Below, in pieces: positions 1-9,133 of a stretch of DNA of 64,000 nucleotides. Each line of letters starts with the position of its first letter. Position 1 is the stretch's first letter. The notes under the pieces are model-generated. The model saw only the letters and a list, made by a program, of their open reading frames with translations. It was not told the origin of the DNA and did no database searches. This stretch comes from Parapedobacter composti (GTDB lineage Bacteria; Bacteroidota; Bacteroidia; Sphingobacteriales; Sphingobacteriaceae). The stretch covers positions 186,001-250,000 of the forward strand of contig NZ_FOLL01000001.1 of NCBI RefSeq assembly GCF_900112315.1, in the 5' to 3' direction. The position numbers were made by a program, and so were the translations under genes.

Positions 1-2
1 CG

Positions 3-1091
3 GGAGGCCTGGTGCTTGGCGGCCTATTGGCACTTGCCTGGGGACCGGAAACCTCCTGGAAACTAAAGATTGCGCTGATACTGATCCCTACGCTACTGTA
101 TGGCATAATGATGGCCACCCGTAGGTTTGCCGCCAATGAGCGAGTGCAGGCGGGCGTATCTTATCTGGAGATGTTGAAGGAACTGGGAGGCGTGGGTGCA
201 TTGCTGATTACTGCGTTGATCGTATTCCAGTTGGGACAGGTATTCGGCTGGGGCACTTGGGTGAGCGTAGCGGTCACGCTGGTGATTGCGCTCGGTTTCG
301 GACTATATGTAAAAAGTTGGGGGCGACCCTTGTTTATCGTGCTGCTATTAGTGATGGTACCCTTGGCTATCACAGAATTGGGTACGGATAGCTGGATCAG
401 TAGCCTGATGGAGACCGAAATGGAAAAGCTCGGTCTTCAGGGAGGCTGGGTATTGGTTTATACATCGGCCATAATGCTGGTGCTGAGGTTGTTTGCCGGG
501 TCCATCATTCATCGGATGTCGCCGCTGGGGTTACTGGCGGTCAGCTCGTTTATAGCTGCCATCGGCCTGTACTATTTATCCTATTCCGTTGGTGTTACCA
601 TCCTGATAGCGGCGACCATCTATGCGTTCGGCAAGTCGTACCTATGGCCGCTGATGCTGGGGGTGGTATCCGAGCAATTCCCGAAAGGCGGCGCACTGAC
701 ACTGAATGTGATTGCCGGGCTCGGCATGATCAGTGCGGGCGTCATCGGAGCGGGAGTGCTGGGGTTCCTGCAGGATAAACGTGCTGACGGCAATATTGCG
801 AAATACGACGCGGAAAATAATACTTCACTCTATAACACGTACCTCACGGAAGAAAAGACCAGTTTGTTCGGCGAATACCAGGCACTTGACTTTGAAAAGT
901 TCCAGCGTGCGCCGCAGGAAGACAAGGAGACAATTTCGGCCCTGCAGGAGGACGCGAAGAAAGTTGCCCTGCGCGACATCGTGGTGTTTCCGGTTATCAT
1001 GCTGGTATCTTACCTGCTGCTGATGTTGTATTTCAGACGGAGGGGCGGATATAAAGTGAAGGTGCTGGACACTGGGGCATCAACGGCATAA
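3..1091 (+). CDS. MFS-type sugar transporter, 5' end cut by window
   Basis: The reading frame is open from the first bases of the window, so the true start and the first membrane helices lie upstream; the GTG at 12 is only the first start-like codon. The visible 363 residues form repeated hydrophobic segments typical of a major facilitator permease, with a hydrophilic insert of about 70 residues (nt 770-980) before the last helix and a basic cytoplasmic tail. Permeases of this type occur in Bacteroidota next to sugar epimerases and Gfo/Idh/MocA oxidoreductases, as here: the epimerase gene starts 19 bases downstream, so co-transcription is likely. The substrate cannot be read from the sequence; a keto-sugar or sugar acid is a guess from the neighbours. 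Confidence 0.75.
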   Translation, partial: GGLVLGGLLALAWGPETSWKLKIALILIPTLLYGIMMATRRFAANERVQAGVSYLEMLKELGGVGALLITALIVFQLGQVFGWGTWVSVAVTLVIALGFGLYVKSWGRPLFIVLLLVMVPLAITELGTDSWISSLMETEMEKLGLQGGWVLVYTSAIMLVLRLFAGSIIHRMSPLGLLAVSSFIAAIGLYYLSYSVGVTILIAATIYAFGKSYLWPLMLGVVSEQFPKGGALTLNVIAGLGMISAGVIGAGVLGFLQDKRADGNIAKYDAENNTSLYNTYLTEEKTSLFGEYQALDFEKFQRAPQEDKETISALQEDAKKVALRDIVVFPVIMLVSYLLLMLYFRRRGGYKVKVLDTGASTA

Positions 1092-1110
1092 GCAATTAAA
1101 AGATTTCCAT

Positions 1111-1971
1111 ATGGCACTGAACGTTAAACTGGGGGTGAGCACCTGGCTATGGGTATCTCCGTTCCGTACGGAAGAAGCGGAGGCATTATTTAAACGGGTT
1201 TCGTCGCTCGGCTATGATACGGTGGAGATTGCCGTGGAAGATCCGGCGCTGATTGATGTCGCCCGGATTGGCGATGCACTGGCCGGCAATAACCTGGGGG
1301 TTGTGGTATGCGGGGCATTTGGTAGTACGAGAGACCTGACCAGTGATGATGAACGCCTTCAGGCCAATGCGCTGGAATACATTGAGCAGTGTCTGGCGAT
1401 TGCCAAGGCGCTGGGAGCCGGGTTTTTTGCAGGACCGATGTACTCGGCCGTCGGCAAAGCGCGGATGGTACCACCCGAACAGCGGGCTGTAGAATGGGAG
1501 CGGGCCGTAGCGAACCTTCGTAAGGTCTGCGCGATGGCGGCATCCCTGGGGCTGGATATCGCGCTGGAGCCGTTGAACCGGTTTGAGTCGGATCTGATTA
1601 ACAATGTAGACGATGTACTCCGGTTGATAGCTGCTATCGACCATCCCGCCGCGAAAGTATGCCTGGATATGTTCCATATGAATATTGAGGAACCAGATCC
1701 CGAAGAGGCTATCTACAAGGCAGGCGATAAGCTCATCCACATGCAGGTGTCCGAAAACTACCGTGGCACGCCAGGTACGGGAAATGCCAATTGGGATGCC
1801 TATCGCCGCGGGCTTGCTGCAATCGGGTACAGCGGCGTAGTGTCAATAGAAAGCTTCACACCGGAAAACAAGGAACTGGCAGGCGCGGTATGCATCTGGC
1901 GCAACTTGGCGGAAAGCCAGGATGCTTTCGCCCGTGAGGGGCATCGATTTTTGCGTGAGTGGATTGGATGA
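1111..1971 (+). CDS. D-tagatose/D-psicose 3-epimerase-like sugar isomerase (AP endonuclease family 2 fold)
   Basis: A 286-residue cytoplasmic TIM barrel of the xylose-isomerase-like family. All four metal-binding residues of the ketose 3-epimerases can be placed: Glu in ALEPLNRFE, Asp in CLDMFHMNIEE, His in LIHMQVSE and Glu in VSIESF. The stretch ALEPLNRFE...LDMFHMNIEE is close to characterised D-tagatose and D-psicose 3-epimerases, and the length is normal. The probable reaction is C3 epimerisation of a free ketose. It sits between an MFS permease and a Gfo/Idh/MocA oxidoreductase with short gaps (19 and 45 bases), suggesting an operon for uptake and conversion of an unusual sugar. The exact sugar is unknown, and it could instead be a 3-keto-sugar isomerase. 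Confidence 0.8.
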   Translation: MALNVKLGVSTWLWVSPFRTEEAEALFKRVSSLGYDTVEIAVEDPALIDVARIGDALAGNNLGVVVCGAFGSTRDLTSDDERLQANALEYIEQCLAIAKALGAGFFAGPMYSAVGKARMVPPEQRAVEWERAVANLRKVCAMAASLGLDIALEPLNRFESDLINNVDDVLRLIAAIDHPAAKVCLDMFHMNIEEPDPEEAIYKAGDKLIHMQVSENYRGTPGTGNANWDAYRRGLAAIGYSGVVSIESFTPENKELAGAVCIWRNLAESQDAFAREGHRFLREWIG

Positions 1972-2016
1972 ACAAATAGCGATATACACGATAACTAACA
2001 ACAGAAGTAATATACC

Positions 2017-3147
2017 ATGAACAAGAAACCAATCAATGTGGCAATTATCGGGCTGGGGTTCGGGGCAGAGTTTATTCCCATATACCAAAGGCATCCCCAT
2101 GCCCATATGTATGCTATCTGCCAGCGCAATGAGGAGAACCTGAATAAAATAGGCGATACGTTCGGTATTGAAAAGCGGTATCGGGATTATGATGAGCTGC
2201 TGAAAGATGAGGAGGTGGATGCTGTACACATTAATACGCCGATACCTAACCATGCAGAGCAGTCGCTGAAAGCGCTCCGGGCGGGCAAGCATGTGGCCTG
2301 TACCGTGCCGATGGCTACTACGGTGGAGGAATGCCGGCAGTTAGTGGAAGCAGCAGAGGAAACCGGGCTCACTTATATGATGATGGAAACGGTGGTGTAT
2401 GCCCGGGAATTTCTGTTTATGAAAGAATTGTATGAAAAGGGAGAACTGGGAAAAATCCAGTTCCTGAAGGCCAGTCACCAACAGGATATGGACGGATGGC
2501 CCGATTACTGGCCCGGATTGCCGCCCATGCATTACGCCACCCATTGTGTCGGACCGGTGCTGGGGCTTACCCGCAGCGAGGCGGAATACGTGTCGTGTTT
2601 CGGGTCGGGTACCATCCGGGAATCGCTGCACCGCCATTACCACTCGCCGTTTGCCGTAGAGAGTGCCCATATTAAATTCCGGGATTCGGATTTGAGCGCC
2701 CACGTTTACCGGTCGCTCTTCGATACGGCGCGGCAGTACCGGGAGAGTTTTGAAGTGTACGGATCAAAGAAGGCTGTGGAATGGCCATTGATTGAGGGCC
2801 GACCGTTGGTGCTGCATACCGCTAAGCGGCCGGAGCCCGAAATTGCGGAAGAGGTGGAGTGTCCGGACTATGCCCACCTGCTGCCTGCATCCATACAACG
2901 CTTTACCACCGGCGGTGTATATGACGAGGACGAAAATCAGCACCTATCGTTCACCCAGGGTGCCGGCCATGGCGGCTCACATCCGCACCTGGTGCATGAG
3001 TTTATCAGCGCGTTGGTTGAAGGCCGCCAGCCGTTCCCGAATGTCAGGCAATCGGCCAACATCACCGCCGTGGGTATTCTTGCACACGAGTCGGCCATGA
3101 AGGGGGGCGAAATCATCCGGCTTCCGGAATTTACATGGTCATCCTGA
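2017..3147 (+). CDS. Gfo/Idh/MocA family oxidoreductase, cytoplasmic, atypical EKP motif
   Basis: A 376-residue protein with an N-terminal Rossmann fold (VAIIGLGFGAEF nucleotide-binding loop) and a C-terminal Gfo/Idh/MocA alpha/beta domain. No signal peptide is present. Family members oxidise or reduce sugars and inositols with NAD(P). The usual catalytic EKP motif is replaced here by CTVP (in HVACTVPMATT), so the canonical lysine is missing; MHYATHCVGP provides the usual downstream histidine region. Such variants occur within the family, so the protein may still be active with different chemistry. It follows the epimerase by 45 bases and precedes the large ThuA protein by 80 bases, so it probably belongs to the same sugar-conversion operon. 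Confidence 0.8.
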   Translation: MNKKPINVAIIGLGFGAEFIPIYQRHPHAHMYAICQRNEENLNKIGDTFGIEKRYRDYDELLKDEEVDAVHINTPIPNHAEQSLKALRAGKHVACTVPMATTVEECRQLVEAAEETGLTYMMMETVVYAREFLFMKELYEKGELGKIQFLKASHQQDMDGWPDYWPGLPPMHYATHCVGPVLGLTRSEAEYVSCFGSGTIRESLHRHYHSPFAVESAHIKFRDSDLSAHVYRSLFDTARQYRESFEVYGSKKAVEWPLIEGRPLVLHTAKRPEPEIAEEVECPDYAHLLPASIQRFTTGGVYDEDENQHLSFTQGAGHGGSHPHLVHEFISALVEGRQPFPNVRQSANITAVGILAHESAMKGGEIIRLPEFTWSS

Positions 3148-3227
3148 ATGATGCAATAGTGCGATGATGGTATACGCTCCCATACATCACGTTATAGAAG
3201 TCGAATAAATGTCAATTAAACAATAAA

Positions 3228-6200
3228 ATGAATACATTATTCAGAATAATTCCGCTGCTATTGGGCACGCTGTTCTTTTTAGGTTGCAACACACAGCGCG
3301 GCGAAGACAACGGGCCAAGGCGGCTGGAACTGTTTTTCCTCGGTCATGCGAGCAAGCATCACGACTCGGAATTGTTAGCCGATATACTGGCGCAGGAGTA
3401 TTTTCCGGAAGGAATAAATATCACGTATTCCACTGACCCGGAAGACCTGACGCGTGACGATCTTCACCGGTACGATGGGCTGATTGTGTATGCCAACCAT
3501 GACTCTATCACGCCCGCGCAGGAGCAGGCCTTGCTGGCTTACGTAGCCTCTGGCAAGGGGTTTATCCCGCTTCATTCGGCGTCTTTCTGTTTCCGTAACT
3601 CGCCCGAGGTGGTGGCACTCATCGGGGGGCAATTCAAAAGCCATGGCGGCGGCGCTTTTTCAGCAGAAATTGTCAAGCCCGACCACCCGGCTATGGCCGG
3701 GGTGGAACCGTTTGAAACGGAATGGGATGAAACCTATGTGCATGATAAAATAGCCGATGATATCGTGGTCTTGATGGAGCGCGTAGACAGTACTCACCGT
3801 GAACCCTATACCTGGGTAAAAGAGTACGGTAAGGGAAGGGTGTTCTATACCGCGTTCGGACATGACGAGCGGACTTTCCGCAATCCCGGTTTTCTACAAC
3901 TGGTCAAAAGTGGTATCCTATGGGCCGTGGGCGGCGATGCGGTGAACCGGATGAGGGCGTTCAGCATCGCTCAGCCCCAATATGAAACGGGCCGTATGCC
4001 CAACTATGAACGGCGTAACCCTCCACCACGTTACCAACTTCCCCTCAGTCCTGAAGAATCGCAGACGCTGATCCAGGTGCCCGTCGGTTTCCGGCTGGAA
4101 CTGTTTGCCAGCGAACCGGACATCAAAAAGCCTATTGCCATGGACTGGGATGAAAAGGGGAGGCTATGGATCGTAGAGACCGTGGATTATCCCAACACCG
4201 TGCGCGACGATAAAAGCGAGGGCGACGACCGGATCATTATCTGTGAGGACACCGACGGCGATGGCAAAGCGGACAAGTTTACCGTTTTTGCTGAAGGGTT
4301 GAATATCCCGACGGCATTTACGTTTGCCAACGGCGGCATTATCGTGGCTCAGGCACCACATTTCCTCTTTCTCAAGGATACCGATGGCGACGATAGAGCG
4401 GATGTCCGTGAAGTGCTTATCGACGGTTGGGGCACCTATGACACGCATGCAGGACCGTCAAACCTCCGGTATGGCATGGACAATAAAATCTGGGGCACGG
4501 TGGGATATTCGGGCTTTGAAGGTACCATTGCGGGTAAACCGTTCAAGTTCGGCCAAGGAATCTATCGGTTTGATGCCGGGGCGAAGGACTTTGAGGTGCT
4601 GGGTAATACATCCAACAATACCTGGGGGCTCGGTTTTTCGGAGGAGTTCGACGTGTTCATTTCTACGGCAAACAATGAGCATAGCGATTTCTTTGCCATC
4701 CCCTCACGTTACTACGAAAGTGCCGATCTGCGGGAGCGGGGCATTGAAAAAATTGATGGGCATTATCACATGCACGTGCTCACGAAAGAGCTGCGCCAGG
4801 TGGATGTGCATGGCGGCTTTACCGCAGCGGCCGGCCATAGCTTGTATACGGCAAGGGCATTTCCGAAGGAATATTGGAACAGGGTCGCATTCATTGCCGA
4901 GCCAACGGGACGGCTGGTGCACCGGCATATCCTGCAACAGCAGGGATCTGGGTTCGTGGAGAAAGGTGATGGCTGGAACATGGTGGCCAGTTCGGACAAC
5001 TGGTTCGGTCCGGTGGAAGCTAAGGTCGGCCCCGACGGGGCTTTATGGGTATTGGATTGGTATAACTTCGTTATCCAGCACAATCCTACACCTGAGGGAT
5101 TTGAAAACGGGAAAGGTAACGCGTATATCGACCCTCTCCGTGATAACACCCGCGGCCGCATTTACCGGTTGGTGCATGAAGATGCGAAGCCCTCAAAATA
5201 CTACCGGCTGAATCCCAGGCGTCCGGGTAGTTTGATAGCTGCATTGGAAAGTGACAATATGTTCTGGAGGCTTACTGCCCAGCGTCTGCTGGTAGAACGG
5301 GGAAACCCGGATGTAGCAGATGATTTACACAAACTGATAAAGGATACCTCGCTGGATGAGGCGAACGTAAATGGCCCGGCTATGCATGCTATCTGGACGT
5401 TGCATGGGTTGCGATTGCTGGACGGTAAAAACGAAAAGAGCCTGTCTGCAGTAATCGGGGCACTCAAGCATCCGGCCCCTGGCGTGCGACGTGCGGCAAC
5501 CCAAGCGTTGCCTGTGCATGACCCAACGGTGGTGCAGCAGTTACTTGCTTCAGGTGTGCTGCAAGATCCCGATCTGCGCGTGCGGCTTGCTGCCTTTCTG
5601 GCGCTCGCGGATGCGTCTCCGTCTGATGCTGTGGGGCAAGCCATTTTTGATGCGGTGCAGCAGGCCGATAATGTCGCGGATAAGTGGGTGTCGCATGCCT
5701 TGTTAATAGCAGGCACTGTACATAGACAGCCGTTTTTGGCGCAATATCATCAACGGATAGGGCATCCCGATCTGTCTGATACCGATGGCTCGCTGGCTGA
5801 GCGCATCGTTGCGGGTAAACGGATGACCGTACTTCCGTTAAGTACCGAAAGAGGCGGCACGGTTGGCGGAAGGCAGGTGCCGGATTTTTCCGGACGCGAG
5901 GTTAGCTTCGTCGCCGATGTGCGGCCACCTGAGATGCGCCGCCTGTTGCTTGAAGGCGTGTTAATCTCGCACGGCGATAACCGCGACGGCTATGCGGTAT
6001 ACCTGAAAGATGGCAACGTGTATTTCCAGGTGAACCAAAAAGGGCGCCGGGCGACGATCAACTCGACAGCCGAATTGCCACAGGCATTTCAAGTGAAAGC
6101 ATCCTTGCTCACCGACGGAAAAATGACATTGGCTGTAGACGGGCAACAGGTGGCGGCAGGAAAGGCTTCCGGCTTGTTTACCGAGGTACCTGATGGTATC

Positions 6201-6743
6201 ATCCGCATTGGGCACAACCGGCAGCGCCGTTGGGGAGATGATAGCCCCCGTATACCCAATGTAGGCGATTATCCGGATGATTTTCATTTTACAGGGCGGC
6301 TGGAAAATGCCCGCTTGGTGGTGGTTGATACCCGTGGAGCGGAAGCGGAGACCACGGCGGTGGCAGATGAATCCATTACCATAAAAGCCATCGTCGGCGA
6401 GATGAAGTACGACATAACCAATTTTACGGCCAAGGCGGGGCAGACACTGAAAATCGTGTTTGAAAACCCGGACCATATGCAGCACAATCTGCTTATACTG
6501 AAACCCGGCACGTTGGACAAAGTTGGGCAGGCCGCAGACGAATTGGCCAAACAGCCCAACGGCGTGGAGATGCAATACATTCCCAATACGCCGGATGTGC
6601 TGTTCAGCACGCCGCTGGTTGATCCGGAAGGGCGTTATGAGCTCAGCATCAAGGTGCCAGCCACACCGGGTGATTATCCGTATGTGTGCACATTCCCGGG
6701 GCATTGGCGTATTATGCACGGTGTGATGCGGGTAGCGAGGTAG
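3228..6743 (+). CDS. Large lipoprotein: ThuA + membrane-bound dehydrogenase-like propeller + HEAT + ConA-like + type 1 copper domain
   Basis: A 1171-residue exported protein. A signal peptide with lipobox (LFFLGC, Cys20) predicts a lipoprotein. Domains in order: ThuA-like glutamine-amidotransferase fold (about 32-245); beta-propeller of the putative membrane-bound dehydrogenase (PVC-type) class (about 284-650); HEAT-like helical repeats (about 660-850); concanavalin/LamG-like sandwich (about 885-1040); plastocyanin/azurin-like domain (about 1048-1171). The last domain keeps a complete type 1 copper set: His in QHNLLIL, then Cys1154, His1159 and Met1163 in the azurin spacing C-x4-H-x3-M. Related architectures are common in Planctomycetes and Bacteroidota. 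The likely role is redox chemistry on a sugar or glycoside in the periplasm or at the surface, with the cupredoxin as electron relay; that role is inference. Confidence 0.8.
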   Translation: MNTLFRIIPLLLGTLFFLGCNTQRGEDNGPRRLELFFLGHASKHHDSELLADILAQEYFPEGINITYSTDPEDLTRDDLHRYDGLIVYANHDSITPAQEQALLAYVASGKGFIPLHSASFCFRNSPEVVALIGGQFKSHGGGAFSAEIVKPDHPAMAGVEPFETEWDETYVHDKIADDIVVLMERVDSTHREPYTWVKEYGKGRVFYTAFGHDERTFRNPGFLQLVKSGILWAVGGDAVNRMRAFSIAQPQYETGRMPNYERRNPPPRYQLPLSPEESQTLIQVPVGFRLELFASEPDIKKPIAMDWDEKGRLWIVETVDYPNTVRDDKSEGDDRIIICEDTDGDGKADKFTVFAEGLNIPTAFTFANGGIIVAQAPHFLFLKDTDGDDRADVREVLIDGWGTYDTHAGPSNLRYGMDNKIWGTVGYSGFEGTIAGKPFKFGQGIYRFDAGAKDFEVLGNTSNNTWGLGFSEEFDVFISTANNEHSDFFAIPSRYYESADLRERGIEKIDGHYHMHVLTKELRQVDVHGGFTAAAGHSLYTARAFPKEYWNRVAFIAEPTGRLVHRHILQQQGSGFVEKGDGWNMVASSDNWFGPVEAKVGPDGALWVLDWYNFVIQHNPTPEGFENGKGNAYIDPLRDNTRGRIYRLVHEDAKPSKYYRLNPRRPGSLIAALESDNMFWRLTAQRLLVERGNPDVADDLHKLIKDTSLDEANVNGPAMHAIWTLHGLRLLDGKNEKSLSAVIGALKHPAPGVRRAATQALPVHDPTVVQQLLASGVLQDPDLRVRLAAFLALADASPSDAVGQAIFDAVQQADNVADKWVSHALLIAGTVHRQPFLAQYHQRIGHPDLSDTDGSLAERIVAGKRMTVLPLSTERGGTVGGRQVPDFSGREVSFVADVRPPEMRRLLLEGVLISHGDNRDGYAVYLKDGNVYFQVNQKGRRATINSTAELPQAFQVKASLLTDGKMTLAVDGQQVAAGKASGLFTEVPDGIIRIGHNRQRRWGDDSPRIPNVGDYPDDFHFTGRLENARLVVVDTRGAEAETTAVADESITIKAIVGEMKYDITNFTAKAGQTLKIVFENPDHMQHNLLILKPGTLDKVGQAADELAKQPNGVEMQYIPNTPDVLFSTPLVDPEGRYELSIKVPATPGDYPYVCTFPGHWRIMHGVMRVAR

Positions 6744-6814
6744 CGGATAGACCAGTTGCCCCGATTTTGCTTGGATTTTGTGTCACCTGCATGACGATTT
6801 GTGGATTTAACTAT

Positions 6815-6822
6815 TATCTTTG
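6815..6822 (+). promoter_or_regulatory. Putative -7 element for the galM-type gene
   Basis: TATCTTTG matches the Bacteroidota sigma factor -7 consensus TAnnTTTG. It lies 66 bases before the ATG at 6889. The nearest TTTG (6798-6801) is only 13 bases upstream, short for a -33 element, so the -33 half is weak. Confidence 0.4.
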
Positions 6823-6888
6823 CCAAAATAGCATGTATGCGAACATACGGCATCCGTTGTTGCCAATTGATGGACCTATTTTAGAACA

Positions 6889-8037
6889 ATGAAGAACAAA
6901 ATAAGCAAATCACTCACCTTTGTGCTGGCCGTAACCTGCGCGGCAGCCTGTAACCCTTCAGAACAGTCATCCCGCGGCAACGACGCCATTGCCGTGTTAA
7001 CCGTATCGCCTGCTGATTTCGAGGCCGAAATAAACGGAGACTCCGTTAAGCTATATACGCTTACTAACGGAACGGCAGTGGCTGCTATCACCAATTACGG
7101 GGCTCGCGTGGTAAGCCTTCATGTACCGGATAAAGCTGGTGAACTGGTGGATGTGGTTTTGGGTTACAATGATTTGGCGTCATATCGGAAGCCGGGAGAG
7201 GGGTTTTATGGTGCCGTAGTGGGCCGCTTCGGCAACCGTATTGCGAACGGTCAGTTTGAGCTTAATGGACAGCAATATCAGCTGGAACTGAACGATGGGC
7301 CGAATACCCTGCACGGCGGAACCAACGGGTTTTTCGCCAAAGTTTGGGAAGTGAAACATGTGACGGACAGCAGCCTGGAGCTGCAATACATATCGCCGGA
7401 TGGCGATGCTGGCTATCCGGGCAAGCTGGAGGCTACCGTGGTATACACGCTTACCGCAGACCATGCACTGGATATTACTTACCGTGCCGCCACGGATAAA
7501 GCTACTGTGGTGAATTTGACAAACCACGCTTATTTTAACCTTAGCGGAGAGGGCGATAGCACCATCCTCGATCACCTGCTGACTATCCGTGCCGACGGCT
7601 ATACGCCTGTGGATGAAACGCTTATTCCCACCGGGGAAATCACTCCGGTGGACAATACACCGTTTGATTTCCGTCAGCCTACAGCTATCGGTGCACGTAT
7701 CGATACAGTGGATGCCCAACTGGTACTGGGAAAGGGATACGATCATAATTTTGTGTTGAAGAAAGAAGAAGGCCTGCAACTGGTAGCGACAGTAGAAAGC
7801 CCTAAAACCGGTATTGTGATGGATATCTTAACCGAAGAACCCGGACTGCAGTTCTATAGCGGCAATTTCATGGATAATGTGCAGAATGCTAAGGGTGGGA
7901 AAACCTACGGATATCGTTCGGCGTTCTGTCTGGAGACCCAGCATTTCCCCGATTCGCCGAACAAACCGGATTTCCCTTCTACCGTATTGGAACCGGGAGC
8001 CGAGTACCGTACGCGAACGGTGTACCGGTTCAGGTAA
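6889..8037 (+). CDS. galM: Aldose 1-epimerase (mutarotase), exported lipoprotein
   Basis: A 382-residue galactose mutarotase-fold protein with an N-terminal signal and lipobox (CAAAC), so probably a periplasmic lipoprotein. It interconverts alpha and beta anomers of free aldoses. The family hallmarks are visible: GRFGNRIANG, LHGGTNGF (His), the NLTNHAYFNLSG catalytic His region, DHNFVL and the late Glu in CLETQHFPD. Length is normal for the exported Bacteroidota type. It is separated from the ThuA gene by 145 bases with its own -7 element and converges on the arabinose operon, so it may be transcribed alone. L-arabinose is a plausible substrate from the context. Confidence 0.9.
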   Translation: MKNKISKSLTFVLAVTCAAACNPSEQSSRGNDAIAVLTVSPADFEAEINGDSVKLYTLTNGTAVAAITNYGARVVSLHVPDKAGELVDVVLGYNDLASYRKPGEGFYGAVVGRFGNRIANGQFELNGQQYQLELNDGPNTLHGGTNGFFAKVWEVKHVTDSSLELQYISPDGDAGYPGKLEATVVYTLTADHALDITYRAATDKATVVNLTNHAYFNLSGEGDSTILDHLLTIRADGYTPVDETLIPTGEITPVDNTPFDFRQPTAIGARIDTVDAQLVLGKGYDHNFVLKKEEGLQLVATVESPKTGIVMDILTEEPGLQFYSGNFMDNVQNAKGGKTYGYRSAFCLETQHFPDSPNKPDFPSTVLEPGAEYRTRTVYRFR

Positions 8038-8114
8038 TGCTTCACTCTCCCTAATGCAGTTATTTTTTCGGTAACAAGGAAGGTATCGGACAATGGTCGA
8101 TTTCACCAAGCCTG

Positions 8115-9095
8115 TTAAGGTAGCAATTCCTGTTTTACATACCCGTAACTTTTGGCCACGCTGTCAAACGGATCGATGGTGATGACGTCCTGTTCAACGA
8201 ATGCGTAGCGCAGTCCGGCAGTACCGGACTCCGCCATCAGTTTTTTGAAGTCTATGCTTCCGGTGCCTACTTCGGCATAACTGATGGACGTAACGATGTC
8301 CATCACCGGTTTGTCGTCATAACCCGGGCCGGTAACGGGTTCGGTATTATCCGTGTCCATATCCTTGATATGCCAGAGCGGGAAGCGACCAGGATACCGT
8401 CCGAAATAAGCGGTACTGTCCGAACCTGATTTTTCGCTCCAGAACAGGTCCAGCTCGAATACCACCAGATCCTTATCCGTGTGTTCAATGAGTATATCCA
8501 GCCCTTTGCGACCGTCTTCCAGCATGCGGAACTCCCAGAAATGATTGTGGTAACCGATTTTAACGCCCGATTTGGCGGCCAGCTCGCCGCCCCTGTTCAG
8601 TTGTTCGGCTATAAACAAGTAATCATCGGCCGTGAGTTGGTCTACCAGTTGCATGGGGGGTACGGGAGCAATCAGGTACTGTTGCCCCAGCTGTGCGGCC
8701 ACGTCGATGGCGTTCTTGAGCACGGATTCGTCGCCGTTACCCGGTGCAAGGAATTCCGTGAGATCATAATGACCGCTATGGGTATTCAGCCCACTTTTGT
8801 CCAACAACGCTGTTAAGTCGGCCACATTCATCCCCCAAAAAGAAGCCTTGCCCTTGGCATCAAATTCGGGGCCGAAGGTTTCCACGTGGTTATAGCCAAT
8901 CTCAGCGACGCGCGTGATGGTTTGCTGTACGTGCGCTGCCAGTTGGTCACGCAAGGTATAAAGCTGCAAGCCGATTCCTGTGCCTGCCTGCGAAGAGGTT
9001 CGCCGCGGAGCACAGGAAAACAGCGAGGGCGCAAGGTAAGCGGCCGCCATTCCTACGCCCGTTTGTTTCAAAAAAGCTCGTCTATTTGTGTTCAT
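8115..9095 (-). CDS. Tat-exported sugar phosphate isomerase/epimerase-like TIM-barrel lipoprotein
   Basis: I place the start at the ATG at 9095, because the twin-arginine signal (NRRAFLKQ) begins there; the longer frame to 9203 adds an unlikely leader. The product is about 326 residues. The Tat signal is followed by a lipobox (SLFSC), so it is a folded, membrane-anchored periplasmic protein. The rest is an AP-endonuclease-2-type TIM barrel with candidate metal ligands in GYHNHFWEF, ELDLFW, LWHIKDMD and FVEQD. It is the last gene of the araR-araB-araD-araA-symporter series, 38 bases after the symporter. Exported relatives are often annotated as sugar isomerases but some may act on 3-keto-glycosides; the activity here is unknown. 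Confidence 0.75.
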   Translation of the reverse strand: MNTNRRAFLKQTGVGMAAAYLAPSLFSCAPRRTSSQAGTGIGLQLYTLRDQLAAHVQQTITRVAEIGYNHVETFGPEFDAKGKASFWGMNVADLTALLDKSGLNTHSGHYDLTEFLAPGNGDESVLKNAIDVAAQLGQQYLIAPVPPMQLVDQLTADDYLFIAEQLNRGGELAAKSGVKIGYHNHFWEFRMLEDGRKGLDILIEHTDKDLVVFELDLFWSEKSGSDSTAYFGRYPGRFPLWHIKDMDTDNTEPVTGPGYDDKPVMDIVTSISYAEVGTGSIDFKKLMAESGTAGLRYAFVEQDVITIDPFDSVAKSYGYVKQELLP

Positions 9096-9133
9096 ACCAC
9101 TACTACTTAACCGAAGATAGCACCATCCTTGCG

